This document shows, piece after piece, positions 1 through 10,923 of a stretch of 64,000 nucleotides of DNA (its first letter is position 1; each line of letters opens with the position of its first letter). The notes below the pieces were generated by a model. It searched no databases and was not told where the DNA came from. It saw only the letters and a program-made list of their open reading frames with translations. The stretch is taken from positions 28,176,129 to 28,240,128 of the forward strand of contig NC_046683.1 of assembly GCF_009870125.1 (NCBI RefSeq), read 5' to 3'. The position numbers were made by a program, and so were the translations under genes. The stretch comes from Drosophila pseudoobscura (taxonomy: Eukaryota; Arthropoda; Insecta; Diptera; Drosophilidae).

Positions 1-2331
1 GATCCAGTGCATTAGAGCAGGTGACAGGCCCCATGTGCTGCTGAGCATCTTCTTGGATGCATAAAGCGCAATGGTAGCCTTCTTCACCCTTTCCACTACA
101 TTGGGCCTCCATACCAGCTTGCTGTCCAGTACTGTGTCTAGGTATTTCACCTGTGATTTTGGAGTCAGCCTAGTTTGGTCAATTTTCGGGGGGGTCCATA
201 TCGGTACCTTGTACCTCTTGGTAAAGAGGATGAGGTCCGTCTTGTCCGCGTTGATACTGAGTCCTACCTCTTCCGCTCACTCACGTATCTCCCTGAGTGT
301 ACGCTCCATTATGGAGCTGAGGGTCGATGGACATACACCCGTAATAAGTATGCTTATGTCGTCTGCATAAGCTGTTATTTTTGGGGCCTTCCTTTCAAAT
401 CTCTTAATGAGGTCGTCGACCACCAAATTCCACAGTAGTGGCGACAGGACTCCACCTTGAGGTGTGCCTCTGTGTGCCCCCTTTACCATGGAAGCAGTGC
501 CCCACTCCGATTGCACCCGTCTACAACTTAGGAGGTTTTTGATCCAGACGTTGATTGCAGGGTGTATGTTATTCGCTTCTAGGCGACTTGTTATTGCGGT
601 TGTTGCCACGTTGTTGAATGCTCCTGAGATGTCCACAAATGCTCCCAAAGCATACTTTTTGTTGTGAAGGGCGCTCTCGATGGTGGCTACTAGCGAGTGT
701 AGTGCCGTCTCCACTGATTTCCCCTTGGTGTAGGCGTGTTGGTTTGTTGACATCAGTCCCCCTACCTCATTCCTGATGTGTTAATCCAACAGCTTTTCTA
801 GTGTTTTTAGTAAAAAGGAGGATTACAGACCGATAAGCCTGTCTGTAATCCTTGGGACTCACGTGGCTGCACTTTCCTGCCTTAGGGAGGAAGAAAACTC
901 TTAAGGTTCTCCATTGGATGGGGATATAGCCCGTACTTAGGCATGCTGAGTATATTGCGAAGAGCCATGGGGTAATAACCTCTTTGGTCAACTGCATCAT
1001 GGCTGGGAATATCGCGTCCAGTCCTGGTGCTTTTATGCCCGCGATGGAGTCTATGGCCCAGTGGATTCTCTTAGTGGTTAACAGACCTATTGGGGGGTGC
1101 TGTTCCTTAGTTGCTAGGTCCTGATGCTCCTTGGCGCCAGTGACCTCGGTGCATCCAGGGAAGTGCGCCTCCATTTGTGCTGTAAGGGCTTCTTTACTGC
1201 CCTCTGTCCACTGTCCGTTGTCTAGTTTTAGTTGGCTCTGTACTGTGGGCTGCTTTGAAAGCAGATTCCGGAGGCTAGCGGTTTCGGGCACTTTCTCAAT
1301 GTTGGAGCAGAAGTTTCTCCACGAGTTCCTTTGTACCTTACGTATATCCTTCTTGGAGCTCCTAAGTAGGATTTTATATTCCTCATTGACAATCTCTTCG
1401 TTCGCTTGTTTGGCGATCTTGAAGAATTCCTTGAGGTTGTTCCTTTGGAGAGAGAGATCTCGGTTCCACCAGAGTGGCTTGGACCTCCTCTTCGTCCTCG
1501 AGGGTTTGCACGATGCATGGTAGGAGTTCAGTAATTCGTTGGATAGGGTCTTTAGGGACTTCTCTATATCTATGAGCCCGGATTCGCGAGCTTCGAAGTA
1601 ATTGTCTTTCTAAACTTTACTCAGTTTGTGTTCCGGAGGTTTCTATAGACTGTTATCTTCGAAGAGTGTTTGCATTCGCCCTTGAACTGAATGTACTTAT
1701 GGTCTGAGAAGGATGGTCTTTCGAGGACTCTCCAGTTAGATACCAAGGTACTCTTTCCCGTGACAAGAGTTAGGTCTAGCTCGTTTGAAGAGGTGGGACC
1801 CACGAAGGTGTGTTCCTCCCCCACGTTTGCTACGTCTAAGTTAGTGGATAAGATAAAGTCTAGGAGTGACTCACCTCTATCATTGATGTCGGGGCTTCCC
1901 CACACATTGTGATGGGCGTTGGCATCTGCGCCAATAAGCAGGTCGAGATTTTTGGAGCCGGCTTCCGTCACCAGACTCCTAAGTTCTTCCAGTGGAGCGG
2001 GCCTGTCGTGTGCCATATAGCAGGAAGCTGCCATAAGGCGCTTTTCCTCGCTCTCCACCATCACTACCGTCAGGTCGTCCGTGCTGTAATGAGACATAAG
2101 ATGAGCATGGATTCCCTTCCGTACGAGTACGGCGGTTCTGTTCCTGCTTACCGATGTTGAGTAGAGAAAGTTGTAATTTGAGGACTTTAGCCCGGCCACG
2201 GAGTTGCCTGACGCAATCCACGGCTCCTGGACTAAAGCTATGTCGGCGGGCCCTTGCTCCATGGAAATGAGGAGCTCCGCCGACGCTACCTTGCTTTTAT
2301 GAAGATTGAGTTGCAGCACCCTTAGTGTCAT
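1..2331 (-). pseudogene. LOA1 ORF2 remnant: AP endonuclease and reverse transcriptase
   Basis: ORF2 of LOA LINEs makes the nicking endonuclease and reverse transcriptase used for target-primed reverse transcription. The ATG at 2331 opens an APE-type endonuclease block (1621-2331) with VQEPW near residue 35, GADANAHHNVWGS near residue 140 and the FSDHKY block. The RT follows in other frames: a linker and fingers region at 767-1518, then 277-753 with the GTPQGGVLSPLLWN and AYADDISIL active-site motifs. At least three frame breaks lie near 1620, 1260 and 760, so the gene is dead. The part after the palm continues out of the window at position 1. Confidence 0.9.
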
Positions 2332-2339
2332 GGGTGGCT

Positions 2340-3715
2340 AACTCAACCTCGCACGACGGGTTGACTATGATTGTCAGGTCACCGTCACCGTCTTCCTCCT
2401 CCTCCGAGTCGTCCAGCGCAAGACCCTGGGCGGCCTCCACTATGGTCTCCAGACCTAGGTCCTTCTCGACCTCGACCCTGCCTGGAGGGTGTGCGCATCT
2501 TTATCCTCGGGTGGCGCTTTTTCAGCCGTAGGTATACGCTACTTACGCCCCACGCCATCTTCCCGAACTTGGGATACAGGATGTCCTCCGCCACCTTGCT
2601 GATCTGGAGGATCACGTGCTGGCCCCCCTCGTTGGGTAGTGGGCTACCGGCATGCAGAACCTTCCAATCAGCCGTTGGCACGTCCGGATTTTGCCTCTGC
2701 AGCAGCTTCAGTGCTCGCTCCCCCTGGACAGCAATGGGGAAGAGCACGTTCGCCTTTGGTATGGACGGGATCAGCTCCCTGTCTACCACCTCCAGCTTGG
2801 CCCCCTCCCACAGAGCTTTCAGTAGGGGCACCTTCTGCACCAGCCACTGCCGCGTTGGGTCGTCGTTGCACTTGAGGATTTTGACCCCGTTCAGCCATCC
2901 CGCTCCATCGAACGTGGGCATGGGAGCGCTAGGGTCCTCCTCCATTCGCGAGAACAGTGCCTCGACGAGCTGCGCGTGGACTAACTTCCACTGCGCCGCC
3001 GTCATCTTCCCGTTCTCATCGCTGCGATCGATCAAGACCACAATGAGATGTCTCTTGGACACCTCGCTCATGGCCTTTTGTCTCGGCTTCCTTGTCTTCG
3101 GCTGGGGGGTGGCCACCTTGGGCCCGCGTTACCGCTTGCTCGCCGGAGTGTCTTTGGCAGCACTCTCGATCGAGCGTTGCCTCTTGGAGGCCAATATCTC
3201 CTCCACCTTGTTGGCGAATCCACCGTTTGTTGCCTTCATCTGCGGCAACTGCGCTCCTGTACCCGTTGCTCAGCCCAGGCTAGCTTGAACTTCTCCTCTC
3301 GGGAGATATCCGCCTTGCCCTGGAGCCGGCTCAGTAACTTGAGGGCCGCCTTATACTGAGCTTTTGCCATCATCCCCTCCCTGGAACGCTTCGGCCCTTC
3401 CCTACGCAGGGAGCTGGTACCTGGTTTCGGCGAGCGGAGAAGGCTTTCCTCTTCGGTCTTGCTAATGGACAGCACGCTCTCCAGGTCCGAGTCTGCGTCG
3501 ACAACGGCACCCGCGCGGCTCACCCTGCAACGCATCGTTTTAGTGGCAGTAGTATTACAACTGACATGACCTGCTCCCGCCATGCCCGAGGTGTGACCGC
3601 TGGCGACACGCAGAGAGGATTGCTCCTCCCCATGCCCGCCGGTGGTAGCAGTCACGCTTTCCACCAACGTTTGGGTTGACATCCCAACCCGTGCTTGCTC
3701 CTTATCTGCCTCCAT
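2340..3715 (-). pseudogene. LOA1 ORF1 remnant (LINE RNA-binding Gag-like protein)
   Basis: This is the counterpart of the 480-residue ORF1 at 30802-32244. The N-terminal low-complexity part is open at 3236-3715, starting MEADKEQARVGM. The conserved C-terminal domain is open in another frame at 2385-3116, with RHLIVVLIDRSDENGKMTAAQ as its hallmark. I associate this domain with DUF4780, from memory. Frame breaks near 3200 and 2390 inactivate it. In the intact relative ORF1 and ORF2 overlap slightly; here the ORF2 ATG lies at 2331, just past the ORF1 remnant. Confidence 0.82.
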
Positions 3716-3984
3716 ATTTGGCCCGAAGGTCCATACCGGTTAATGTTTTTCGGGGGGACCACCCCCTAGCGTTTTATGCCTGGCCGCCAGGTACCTCTAG
3801 CCATGGCTTTGGTTCAGTTCCCCCGACTTTAGATCGGGAAGACGATGGACCATAGCCTTAGCTAGACACTGCATTACCCCGTGCAGGGCAAGCGACAGTG
3901 CATTATCCTCGCCCGGGATAATGCAGTGTCCATTGCCCAGCCGGCACCCTCGTGCAGGGTTCAGCTAGAGGGTTTTTGGCAGCC
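3716..3984 (-). other. LOA1 5' UTR with HDV-like ribozyme fold
   Basis: The first ~130 nt of the minus-strand transcript can fold like an HDV-type ribozyme. It starts with GG, has a small hairpin with ACCC and GGGT arms, then GCCGGCTGGGCAA, a long stem with GACACTGCATTA and its complement TAATGCAGTGTC, and GCTAAGG directly after the stem. The same elements are present in the younger copies at 30533 and 59844. The substitutions here include one G-U-compatible change in the long stem and one that disrupts the first stem, as expected of an old copy. See the finding at 30533. Confidence 0.55.
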
Positions 3985-4155
3985 TACCTGATTATAACAC
4001 CCAACTGAATAAGGTTGAGAGATCATCATTTGAATGCAAGAATACAAGAATGCACCCCTAGTTAAAACAAAAACAACCAATCCGTTCAAAATAAAATGGA
4101 AATTCGGCAGGTAGACTATAAAAGGAAATTCAAAAGAAAGAAAAAGTCTAATAAA
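3985..4155 (+). mobile_element. gypsy copy A, fragment: integrase end and pol-env spacer
   Basis: About 170 bp of errantivirus sequence left between LOA1 and LOA2. It aligns with 22347-22540 and 37292-37450 (end of integrase and the spacer before env). It shares with copy C the deletion that removes sequence between 'gaataaggtt' and 'acaagaatgcacccc'. The element resumes at 9333 after LOA2. Confidence 0.85.
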
Positions 4156-4304
4156 GGTTAGGTTAGGTTAAGGCGGTAGCCGGGAGGGGGGATAAGAGCC
4201 TCCCGCCCCCCAAGCTCACTTGGACCTATAAAAGGTCCGTTGTGTTGCCGCATGGGCATGTGCCCCTTCGCGTTGCCCGAACCGTGAGAGCATACTACTG
4301 CAGG

Positions 4305-7300
4305 TTAAGGGCAGTCCCATCCGGTGGCTTGGATGTATTTGGACAAGGTCCCTGGTTTGATTACGGACAGGTCCGAAATGTCCGTGAGGAAAGCGGCCCC
4401 GAGAATACGAAGACGACGATTTCCAAGGGCTGGGCAGTGGCAGAAGAAGTGGGGGACCGATTCCTCCTCCTCCTCGTCGCGACAACTCCTGCAGAAGTCG
4501 TTATGAGGGATTGACAGTCTAGAGGCGTGAGTGCCGATCAGCCAGTGTCCCGTAATGGCTCTAGTAACTGCAGAGCACTGTGCTCTGCTGAGTTTATACA
4601 GCTCTGCTGAGCGCTTCTTCGATCGATATGGCCATATCAATCTTGAGACTTTACAGGAAACGGTTTGCTGCCATCTCCTGTTGGCATTTTGCTCGAACAA
4701 TTCGTGCGTTAGGAGCCTGCACGTAGCCAAGGGCATCGCTACTTGCTCCCTCTCCGATAGGAGAGGAATCGTAGTACCCTGCCTGGCTAGCTCGTCGGCG
4801 GCGTCATTCCCCTCGATGTCCCTGTGTCCGGGGACCCATATAAGGAAGAGATCTAACTGCTCTGCGATCTCGTGCAGAGACCTGCGGCAGTCATTTACAG
4901 TCGCTGAGTTCGACGATATTGAGCCTAGAGCTTTGATAGCTGCTTGGCTGTCCGAGAAGACGCACACTAAGTGCGTATCTAGAAGTAGTTTGGAGACGAT
5001 CGAAATGGCCTCCTTGATGGCTTCAACCTCCGCTTGGAACACACTACAGTGATCCGGAAGCCTGAAGCAATGACTGATGTTCAGCTCGCTGCAGTAGACT
5101 CCGCCTCCCACGCGGCCGTCTAGCTTTGAGCCATCAGTGTAGAAGTGGACCGCATTTGCAGGTCCTGGTTCGCCCATCTCCCAGTCCTCCCCAGATGGGA
5201 TTGATATCTGGAAGGGCGTCGAGAGGTGATCACTAGGGATACAGTAATCTGTCCTCTCTGGTAATTGCGGGAGTCTCATCAGGATTCCCGAGTGCCCAAC
5301 CGCGGATGCTTTCCACAGTCTGGCTTCTCTCATTCTGAAGGCGGAAAGTGTTGCCACCTTCTTTCCCATGAGATCCACAGGGAGGAGGTCCAGCATGTCC
5401 TTCCTTCATAGCACCACTCCATAGAGCATGATTGGTCGTATGATGGCGGTGTAGAGCCACCGAACTATATAGGGGGTCATTCCCCATTTCAGTCCGATGG
5501 CTTTCCTGCAAGTATAGAGAGCCACTGTGGCCTTCTTTACTCTATCCTCTATGCTCAATTTCCAATCGAGCTTTCTATCGAGGATTAGGCCAAGATACTT
5601 GGCGTTGTTGCTGAAGACTAGCGTTTCCCCACATAGTCTTGGGGGAATCAGTACCGGAACTTTGTACTTCCTAGTGAAAAGCACCAGTTCCGTTTTAGAC
5701 GGGTTGACGCCTAACCCGCATTTGTCTGCCCATTTCGACATTTTCGTTAGAGTACTTGTCATGCACTCACACAACGTCTGCGGAAATTTTCCGGAGAAAG
5801 CTATGGCAACATCGTCCGCGTACGCCACCACACGGCAGCCACCCCCCTCTATCTCCCGCAGCAGTGTGTTCACTGCCACATTCCATAGAAGGGGCGAGAG
5901 GACTCCGCCCTGCGGTGTGCCTCTGCTGACAAATCTGGTGGACGTTGACGTCCCCAGTGATGCCTCAACCGTCCTGCATTGTAGCATCTGATCGATCAGG
6001 CTCACCGTCCTGGAGTCAACGCCCAGATCCGTCAGTGCGCCCGTGATGGCGGTTGGAAGGATGTTGTTAAAGGCGCCTTCTATGTCGAGGAAGGCTACTA
6101 GGGTGTTCTCCTTAAAGTTAAGGGACGCTTCGATGATCGATGTGATCGAGTTTAGGGCCGTTTCGGTGGATCTTCCCTTCCGATAGGCATGCTGGGAGTC
6201 TGAGATCAGACTGGACGGAATGCACGCCGTTAGATGCAGCCCCAGGAGCCGCTCCATCGCCTTTAGAAGAAAAGACGATAGATTTATGGGTCTGAAATCT
6301 TTTGGGGCAGTGTGCGAGGGCTTGCCTGCCTTGGGTATGAATACGACTTTGGTCTGAAGCCAGGTGTCAGGAATGCACCCGTGGGAGAAGATTCCCTCGT
6401 AAATTATTTTGACCCAGTTAATGGCTTTATGTCCCGCGTGAATCAGTTGGGCAGGGAAAATGCCGTCTGGCCCCGCGGACTTTTAGGGTTTAAAGCTTCT
6501 GATCGCCCAGGAAATGTTCTCCTGGCTTAGCAGTCTCAGGATGGCATTTGAGGCGACAGAAGGAGGCGCGAGGTAGTTGGGTCTGTTTTCATCGCAGCCA
6601 GGGAAGTGTGTATTTAGGAAAAGATTTAGCGACTCATCGCTGGACGTAGTCCACGACTGGTCGGTGTTCTTCAAGTAGCCCAGGGTGGGTGTTGTCTTCG
6701 AGAGAACTCTGCGCAAGCGTGAGGCTTCTGAGTTACTCTCGATTTCGCTGCAGAACTTACGCAAGGAGGCGCGTTTGGCTTTTCTAAGTTCTTTGTTGTA
6801 GGTTGACAGACTGGCCTTGTACTCGGCCCAGTTTTGCTCAACGTTTTCAGCCTTAGCTTTATTGAAGAGTCTCCGGGAGGCTTTCCGGAGTTCACCCAGT
6901 TTCGGATTCCACCATTCAGGTTTCTTCCGGCCTCTGTTCTTGCCAGAGGGGCATGCTTTGTCGAGCGCCTTATTGCAGGCGTCGGTAAAGATCTTAACAA
7001 GACGAGTCGTGGCCTCCGTGGAGAACTCCTCCTCAGATGGGGGCTTAGGGATAATACGACAAAGGTAATCAGAGTACCGAGTCCAATTTGTCCGCCTGAT
7101 GTTCCGGAATCGGACTGGTTTCGGTACTGAGAAGGAGAAGACAGTTTCCACGTACCTGTGGTCCGAGAAGGAGTGCTCTTCCAGGACCCTCCAGGATACA
7201 ATGTTACGCTGCATCTCATGAGAGACAAGCGTGAGGTTCAGGACCTCCTTGCGGTTTTTAATGATAAAGGTGGGATCACTACCCCGGTTTAATAAGACCA

Positions 7301-7478
7301 TCTGAGTGGTCAGTAAGTAACTGAAAAGGTACTCACCCCTTTCGTTTGTGTCAGTGCTTCCCCACTGACAGTGATGTGCATTGGCATCGCTCCCCACAAT
7401 TAGGCCGATGTCCTTGGCCGAGCAGTCTGCGATTAGACACCGGAGAGGAGCGTGTGGAGGGGGGGTCTGGTTGTTCAT
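4305..7478 (-). pseudogene. LOA2 ORF2: endonuclease, reverse transcriptase, RNase H (broken)
   Basis: The endonuclease C-terminal half is at 6671-7478 (GSDANAHHCQWGS, FSDHRY), but the N-terminal ~100 residues with the first catalytic blocks are missing; ORF1 sequence runs almost directly into it, so a deletion lies near 7480. The RT at 5406-6257 shows AFLDIEGAFNN, GTPQGGVLSPLLWN and VVAYADDVAIAF. The frame breaks near 6260-6483 and ends early at 5406. The last block, 4305-5396, is a complete-looking RNase H with YTDGS, FQAEVEAI, SDSQAAI and GNDAADELA, followed by a Cys/His-rich tail (FCRSCRDEEEE...HFFCHC). An RNase H on ORF2 is typical of LOA and other I-group LINEs. Its catalytic residues all survive although the rest is broken. 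Confidence 0.92.
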
Positions 7479-7494
7479 GCCCCATGTATGCGGA

Positions 7495-8861
7495 TCAGAT
7501 CCTCAGTGAGCGCTCCTGGTCATCGAGGCTCACTGCGGTGTGGTCTTCATTGCTGAAATTTGGGAGCAAAAATAAGTGCAACTCTCTTTTTGCAAGAATG
7601 CAGGTACGAATTTTACCTGCGGTTTCAGCTACATATAGCTTGTAGTCAGAAGTCCTCAGACCGGAGACCCCCTCTTTCGGGATCTCCGGCAGCTCCGGGT
7701 CTGGCTCGACCTCCGCTTGCCTGCCCTTTCGATCGGACTTGTAAGTGGATATGGTGACCTTCTTATAGCCATAATCCACTACACCGTCCGACTTTGCGAG
7801 GAGATCAATGGATTCCTCATTTAGGACGAGGATAATCTGGCGCCTCTGCCCTTGGATATCCTCCACCTTTGCCACCTTGCAATCGGATGTAGGAAGGTGG
7901 GGGTTGCAGACCTGCAGTAACCTGAGGATCTTCTCAGGCTCTGCAGGCTTAGCCGAGACCCACGCTCTGGCTCTCGGGCGACTAGGGACATCTTCCCACT
8001 TCACGGCCTCCAGTTTCGCCCCTGGATAGACCTCTTTTAGGGCCGCCACCGCCTTCATGTAGAGGGCCGCAGAGCGAGCGTCTTGGCAGGCGATGGCTTT
8101 CACCTTGCCTTGATGCCACCCTGCGTCCTCACACTTTGGCGGTGGTCCGCCGTTCTCCTCCAGTTCCAGTAGGAACCGGTCCTGGAGCTCGTTCTCCACC
8201 AGGTGCCACTTATCGCGAGGGACATGGCCGTCCTCGGCGCCCCTGTCCAGGACGACCGGTTCGTGAGGTGGGTCTTCACCCGCTTGGCTTGCTGGGCTTG
8301 GCGTGGCTGATTTGCGGGGTCCTCCGCTGAGCGTTGCCGCTTGTTGGGGGCCTTGGCTGCGACCTTTCCGGCTTTGGCTGGCTGGAACAGTGGCAGTATT
8401 GAGCAGGCCCACAGCCTCTGCTCCTTTCCTTCGGCTGACGCCTTGATGTTCGCGTCTTCGTTGGACAGGATGAAAGCCGCTCGTCTCCTGTCCTGGTACG
8501 ACGGCTTTCCTCCCCGTGGTGCAGAGACGGTGCACGTCGGGGCTCCCATGGGTTCTTCGGTCCCGGTGCGCTTACCAGCCGCGATTACGCTCTGCTTGGC
8601 AGCCACCCCGGTATCCGCTTCGCCCTTGGAGCCACCCGACTTGGAAGGACCCGATTGGCTTTTCGGGCCCCCCCTCGCTGCGGCTGCTGCCTGAAGACGG
8701 TGGACCGACTCAGTCTCCTTCCCCGTCTTCTTTGGACCCGGTTTCCCAGGCGCTGGTGCAGAGGGATTGGCTTGTCCCTCCGGTACTTTAAGAGGAGTAC
8801 CGAGCTCCTTTGCGGGTTTGTTGGTTTTTATATATTTAGTATTTGGCATAGTAGTTCCCAC
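7495..8861 (-). pseudogene. LOA2 ORF1 remnant
   Basis: Two overlapping open frames, 8100-8861 (N-terminal, starting MGTTMPNTKYIKTNK) and 7495-8535 (C-terminal), form one ORF1 with a frame break between about 8100 and 8535. The N-terminal part is rich in Pro, Ala, Lys and Gly, like other LINE ORF1 proteins that bind RNA. The C-terminal part shows the same conserved domain pattern as LOA3 ORF1 (GAKLEAVKWEDVPSRPRA, LPTSDCKVAKVE, IILVLNEESIDLL). No CCHC knuckle is visible. Confidence 0.78.
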
Positions 8862-9332
8862 GAGTAGGCGGGAAGCGGATGGTCACCCGAGGCATAGCCC
8901 GCTTGCCCCGGGAAGCCTGATTTAAACTGGAGGTCGGCAGGTATCCAGAGTCCTCATATTAGCGACCGGGCACCCCCCCGGCCATGCATCCCTCGGCATA
9001 TAACAGTGTCACCTTGGATTGGGGTAATTTCACTGAGAGTTTTCTTCTCTCCGCCCGACTACCATGCGCCAGCATCCTAGCAGAGACATGACCGTGCTAG
9101 GACCTGTTTCCAGCCGCCCTCACGGGGAGAGTATAGTCGCACTTCCACCGGTGTGCACAGTTACGGCGTGTGACGGTTCGCTCGCAACCCTCTGTGTCCT
9201 AGGGGGGGTGTGAGACGCAGACCGCACCGGGTATTACTAACCGGAGCGGCTGCGCCTCAGTTCCGAGTTCACAGTTGTGCGAGCCGACCCGTCATCCGTT
9301 TGTCCCCCTGTAGCACCCGATAGCTGACGGCC
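8862..9332 (-). other. LOA2 5' UTR
   Basis: About 470 bp of GC-rich leader before ORF1, with no ORF of note. The transcript would begin GGCCGTCA at 9332, next to the 12-bp target duplication. A first-stem partner (TGACGG) is present about 40 nt in, but I could not complete a convincing ribozyme fold. Confidence 0.6.
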
Positions 9333-9351
9333 AAGTCTAATAAAAGTAAAT

Positions 9352-9957
9352 ATGATAATTGCAGAGTACCCGAAGAGAGTACTGGGAATCTGGAGCTACA
9401 ACATGATTAAGATTATAATCTTACTAATGTTCACCGTCCTACAGTCTACCGGACAGAATATAGAGATAGATCCCATCAACTCAAGGAATGGATATCTCAT
9501 ATTCAAAACAGATACCATTAACATACCCATTAATTATGAATATCATTATTTAACAATTAATATAACAAGAACAGATGAAACATATCAGAGTTTACTAGAC
9601 CAGGCAACCCAATTTAATAACGTAATCCAAGTTCAATATTTAGTCGAGAAATTGCAACGTGAAAACAACGGCATAAAAATAGCCAAAAACAAAAGAGGCC
9701 TTATAAATGCAGTAGGCCTAATTTATAAATATCTATTTGGAGCGTTAGATCAAGATGATAAAGTCGAACTAGAAGGGAAAGTAGACAATCTGGCTAGCCA
9801 CAGTGTTCAAGCTAACGAATTAAACTTAATAATTCAAGCAGTAAATTCTGGCATAGAAATTGTCAATAAATTAAACAAGAATAATGATAGAAATAAGCAA
9901 TTAGAAATACTAATATTTAACCTTCAACATTTTACTGAGTACATAGATAATATTTAA
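9352..9957 (+). pseudogene. env: Errantivirus env (copy A), C-terminally broken
   Basis: Envelope-like gene of a gypsy-type insect endogenous retrovirus. The 201-residue open part begins MIIAEYPKR and has a hydrophobic signal-like segment around residues 17-35. It contains a furin-type site near residue 113 (KNKRGLIN) followed by the conserved hydrophobic GxxYKYLFG block, the signature shared with baculovirus F-type fusion proteins. The frame stops at 9957 in a stretch where copy B continues. The membrane anchor survives only as separated sequence after BEL1 (about 19223-19372). It is broken and not expected to give a full protein. Confidence 0.85.
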
Positions 9958-10305
9958 TTAGGCATGCAGCACACCAAAACTTTCAAATAAGTTTCATAGA
10001 TCCCCAATATATTGTTAACTTGGAAATTACCACAAACCATATTATACCAAGATTGCCTAAATTAAGAAATAAAAGTAGAAGGCAACGCAATAATAAAAAT
10101 AAATAATTGCAGTGTACAATTAAATGAATTCTTAATATCTAACTCAATACCAGAATTTGCACAAAAAATATACATAAAAAAAAAAACGTAACAAGAATTA
10201 AACCATTGTCTTATTTGCAAACCAAAGAAATCGTAAAAGAAAATACGCGATTAAATAATGTATACATGTAAGCTCAATACTGTTACTTGTCATAATCATA
10301 ATAGC
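9958..10305 (+). other. Decayed env sequence, no open frame
   Basis: AT-rich remainder of env with many stops. Copy C carries the same deleted version at 38075-38390, while copy B has a different, longer sequence here. It shows nothing beyond the env remnant. Confidence 0.7.
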
Positions 10306-10604
10306 TGTTGCAGCAGACGATCTTAATTACCCTATCTTAGCGTGTGCGATGTTGTGAGCAGAGCTTTCGCTCTCACACGCCGCGCTCTTGTACTGCTCTC
10401 TGCGCATTCAAGATCGGCTCGACGGTGGAGTCGGGGAGTTATTGCTATCTCTGGCTGCGACCAGTCTAATAAATGCTTTGAAGTCGAGAACTTGTTTTAT
10501 TTAGTCATAAATTACCTGACAATTTAACGTAAAAACCGAACCTAGAGCCCGCTGGACCGGAGTCATCAGATCGTTTGTTTTGGAAAAACTCTTTCGAATT
10601 TTCA
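10306..10604 (+). repeat. BEL1 5' LTR
   Basis: 299 bp, begins TGTTGCAGCAGACG and ends GAATTTTCA. An AATAAA polyadenylation motif lies at about 10469. It pairs with the LTR at 18924-19222. Confidence 0.95.
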
Positions 10605-10605
10605 T

Positions 10606-10623
10606 TGGCGCCCGAGCAGGGAC
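10606..10623 (+). promoter_or_regulatory. BEL1 primer-binding site
   Basis: TGGCGCCCGAGCAGGGAC sits one base after the LTR. It looks like the complement of a tRNA 3' end and is very close to the well-known lysine-tRNA type primer site, differing at one position. The exact host tRNA was not determined. Confidence 0.75.
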
Positions 10624-10923
10624 ATCGGCATCCAGCATTTCGTGGAAATTCGCACGACAAACCAGTGACCTACAGTGCATCTTCGTTGTCTCGGCACAAG
10701 TCATTGGTTTTTTTTGTTCTGTTGCGAATAGAGCTCTAGCTGGCTGGTTTTGTGCGAAAAAACTGAGTGCTAGAACCAAGCCACCATTTTGTGCGCTGTA
10801 TTTCTCTACTTGGCCACTGGTCTCAATTTTTGGCACCTCGTTGAATTGGAATAGCAATTCAATAAAACACAAAGCAATAAAATAAACCAAAGTGAACAGC
10901 CAGCAGCATAAAATATTTATTAC
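10624..10923 (+). other. BEL1 leader, no gene
   Basis: Leader between the primer-binding site and gag. ORFs on both strands here look like chance. It presumably carries packaging and dimerisation signals, but none can be recognised. Confidence 0.5.

Larger units (their letters stand above)
1..3984 (-). mobile_element. LOA-clade LINE copy 1 (LOA1), 3' part cut off by window edge
   Basis: Non-LTR retrotransposon on the minus strand. It has an ORF1 remnant (3715 to about 2340) followed by an ORF2 remnant with endonuclease and reverse transcriptase blocks. It is closely related along its length to the element at 30533-35900 but clearly more diverged, so it is an older copy or another subfamily. 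The 5' end is at 3984, where the minus strand reads GGCTGCC; the sequence beyond it matches gypsy pol/env sequence found at about 22347 and 37290. Frames are broken in both ORFs. The RNase H and 3' tail lie outside the window, so the target duplication cannot be checked. Confidence 0.93.
4156..9332 (-). mobile_element. LOA-clade LINE copy 2 (LOA2), different family, internally deleted
   Basis: A LINE inserted in gypsy copy A with a perfect 12-bp target duplication, AAGTCTAATAAA, at 4144-4155 and 9333-9344. The order on the minus strand is 5' UTR, ORF1 (8861 to 7495), ORF2 (7478 to 4305), and a 3' end made of TAACC repeats (GGTTA repeats at 4156-4171 on the plus strand). Protein sequence is clearly distinct from LOA1/LOA3, so this is a second LOA family. 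Frame breaks and two internal deletions (endonuclease N-terminus near 7480, region after the RT palm near 5400) make it non-autonomous. Confidence 0.95.
9333..10305 (+). mobile_element. gypsy copy A, env region
   Basis: Continuation of copy A between LOA2 and BEL1. It holds the env start, then decayed env sequence, and ends with ATAGC (10301-10305), which is repeated at 19223-19227 as the BEL1 target duplication. Confidence 0.9.

Noticed and set aside
71..670. Plus-strand ORFs across the LOA1 RT region
   Set aside because: The minus strand carries RT motifs in the same place; the plus-strand frames are shadows.
8872..9332. HDV-like ribozyme at the LOA2 5' end
   Set aside because: A first stem can be drawn with one mismatch, but I found no convincing P3, P4 or catalytic CUAA segment in the right order.
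10580..10890. ORFs on both strands in the BEL1 leader
   Set aside because: They overlap the LTR end and primer-binding site and have no domain or start context; treated as leader.
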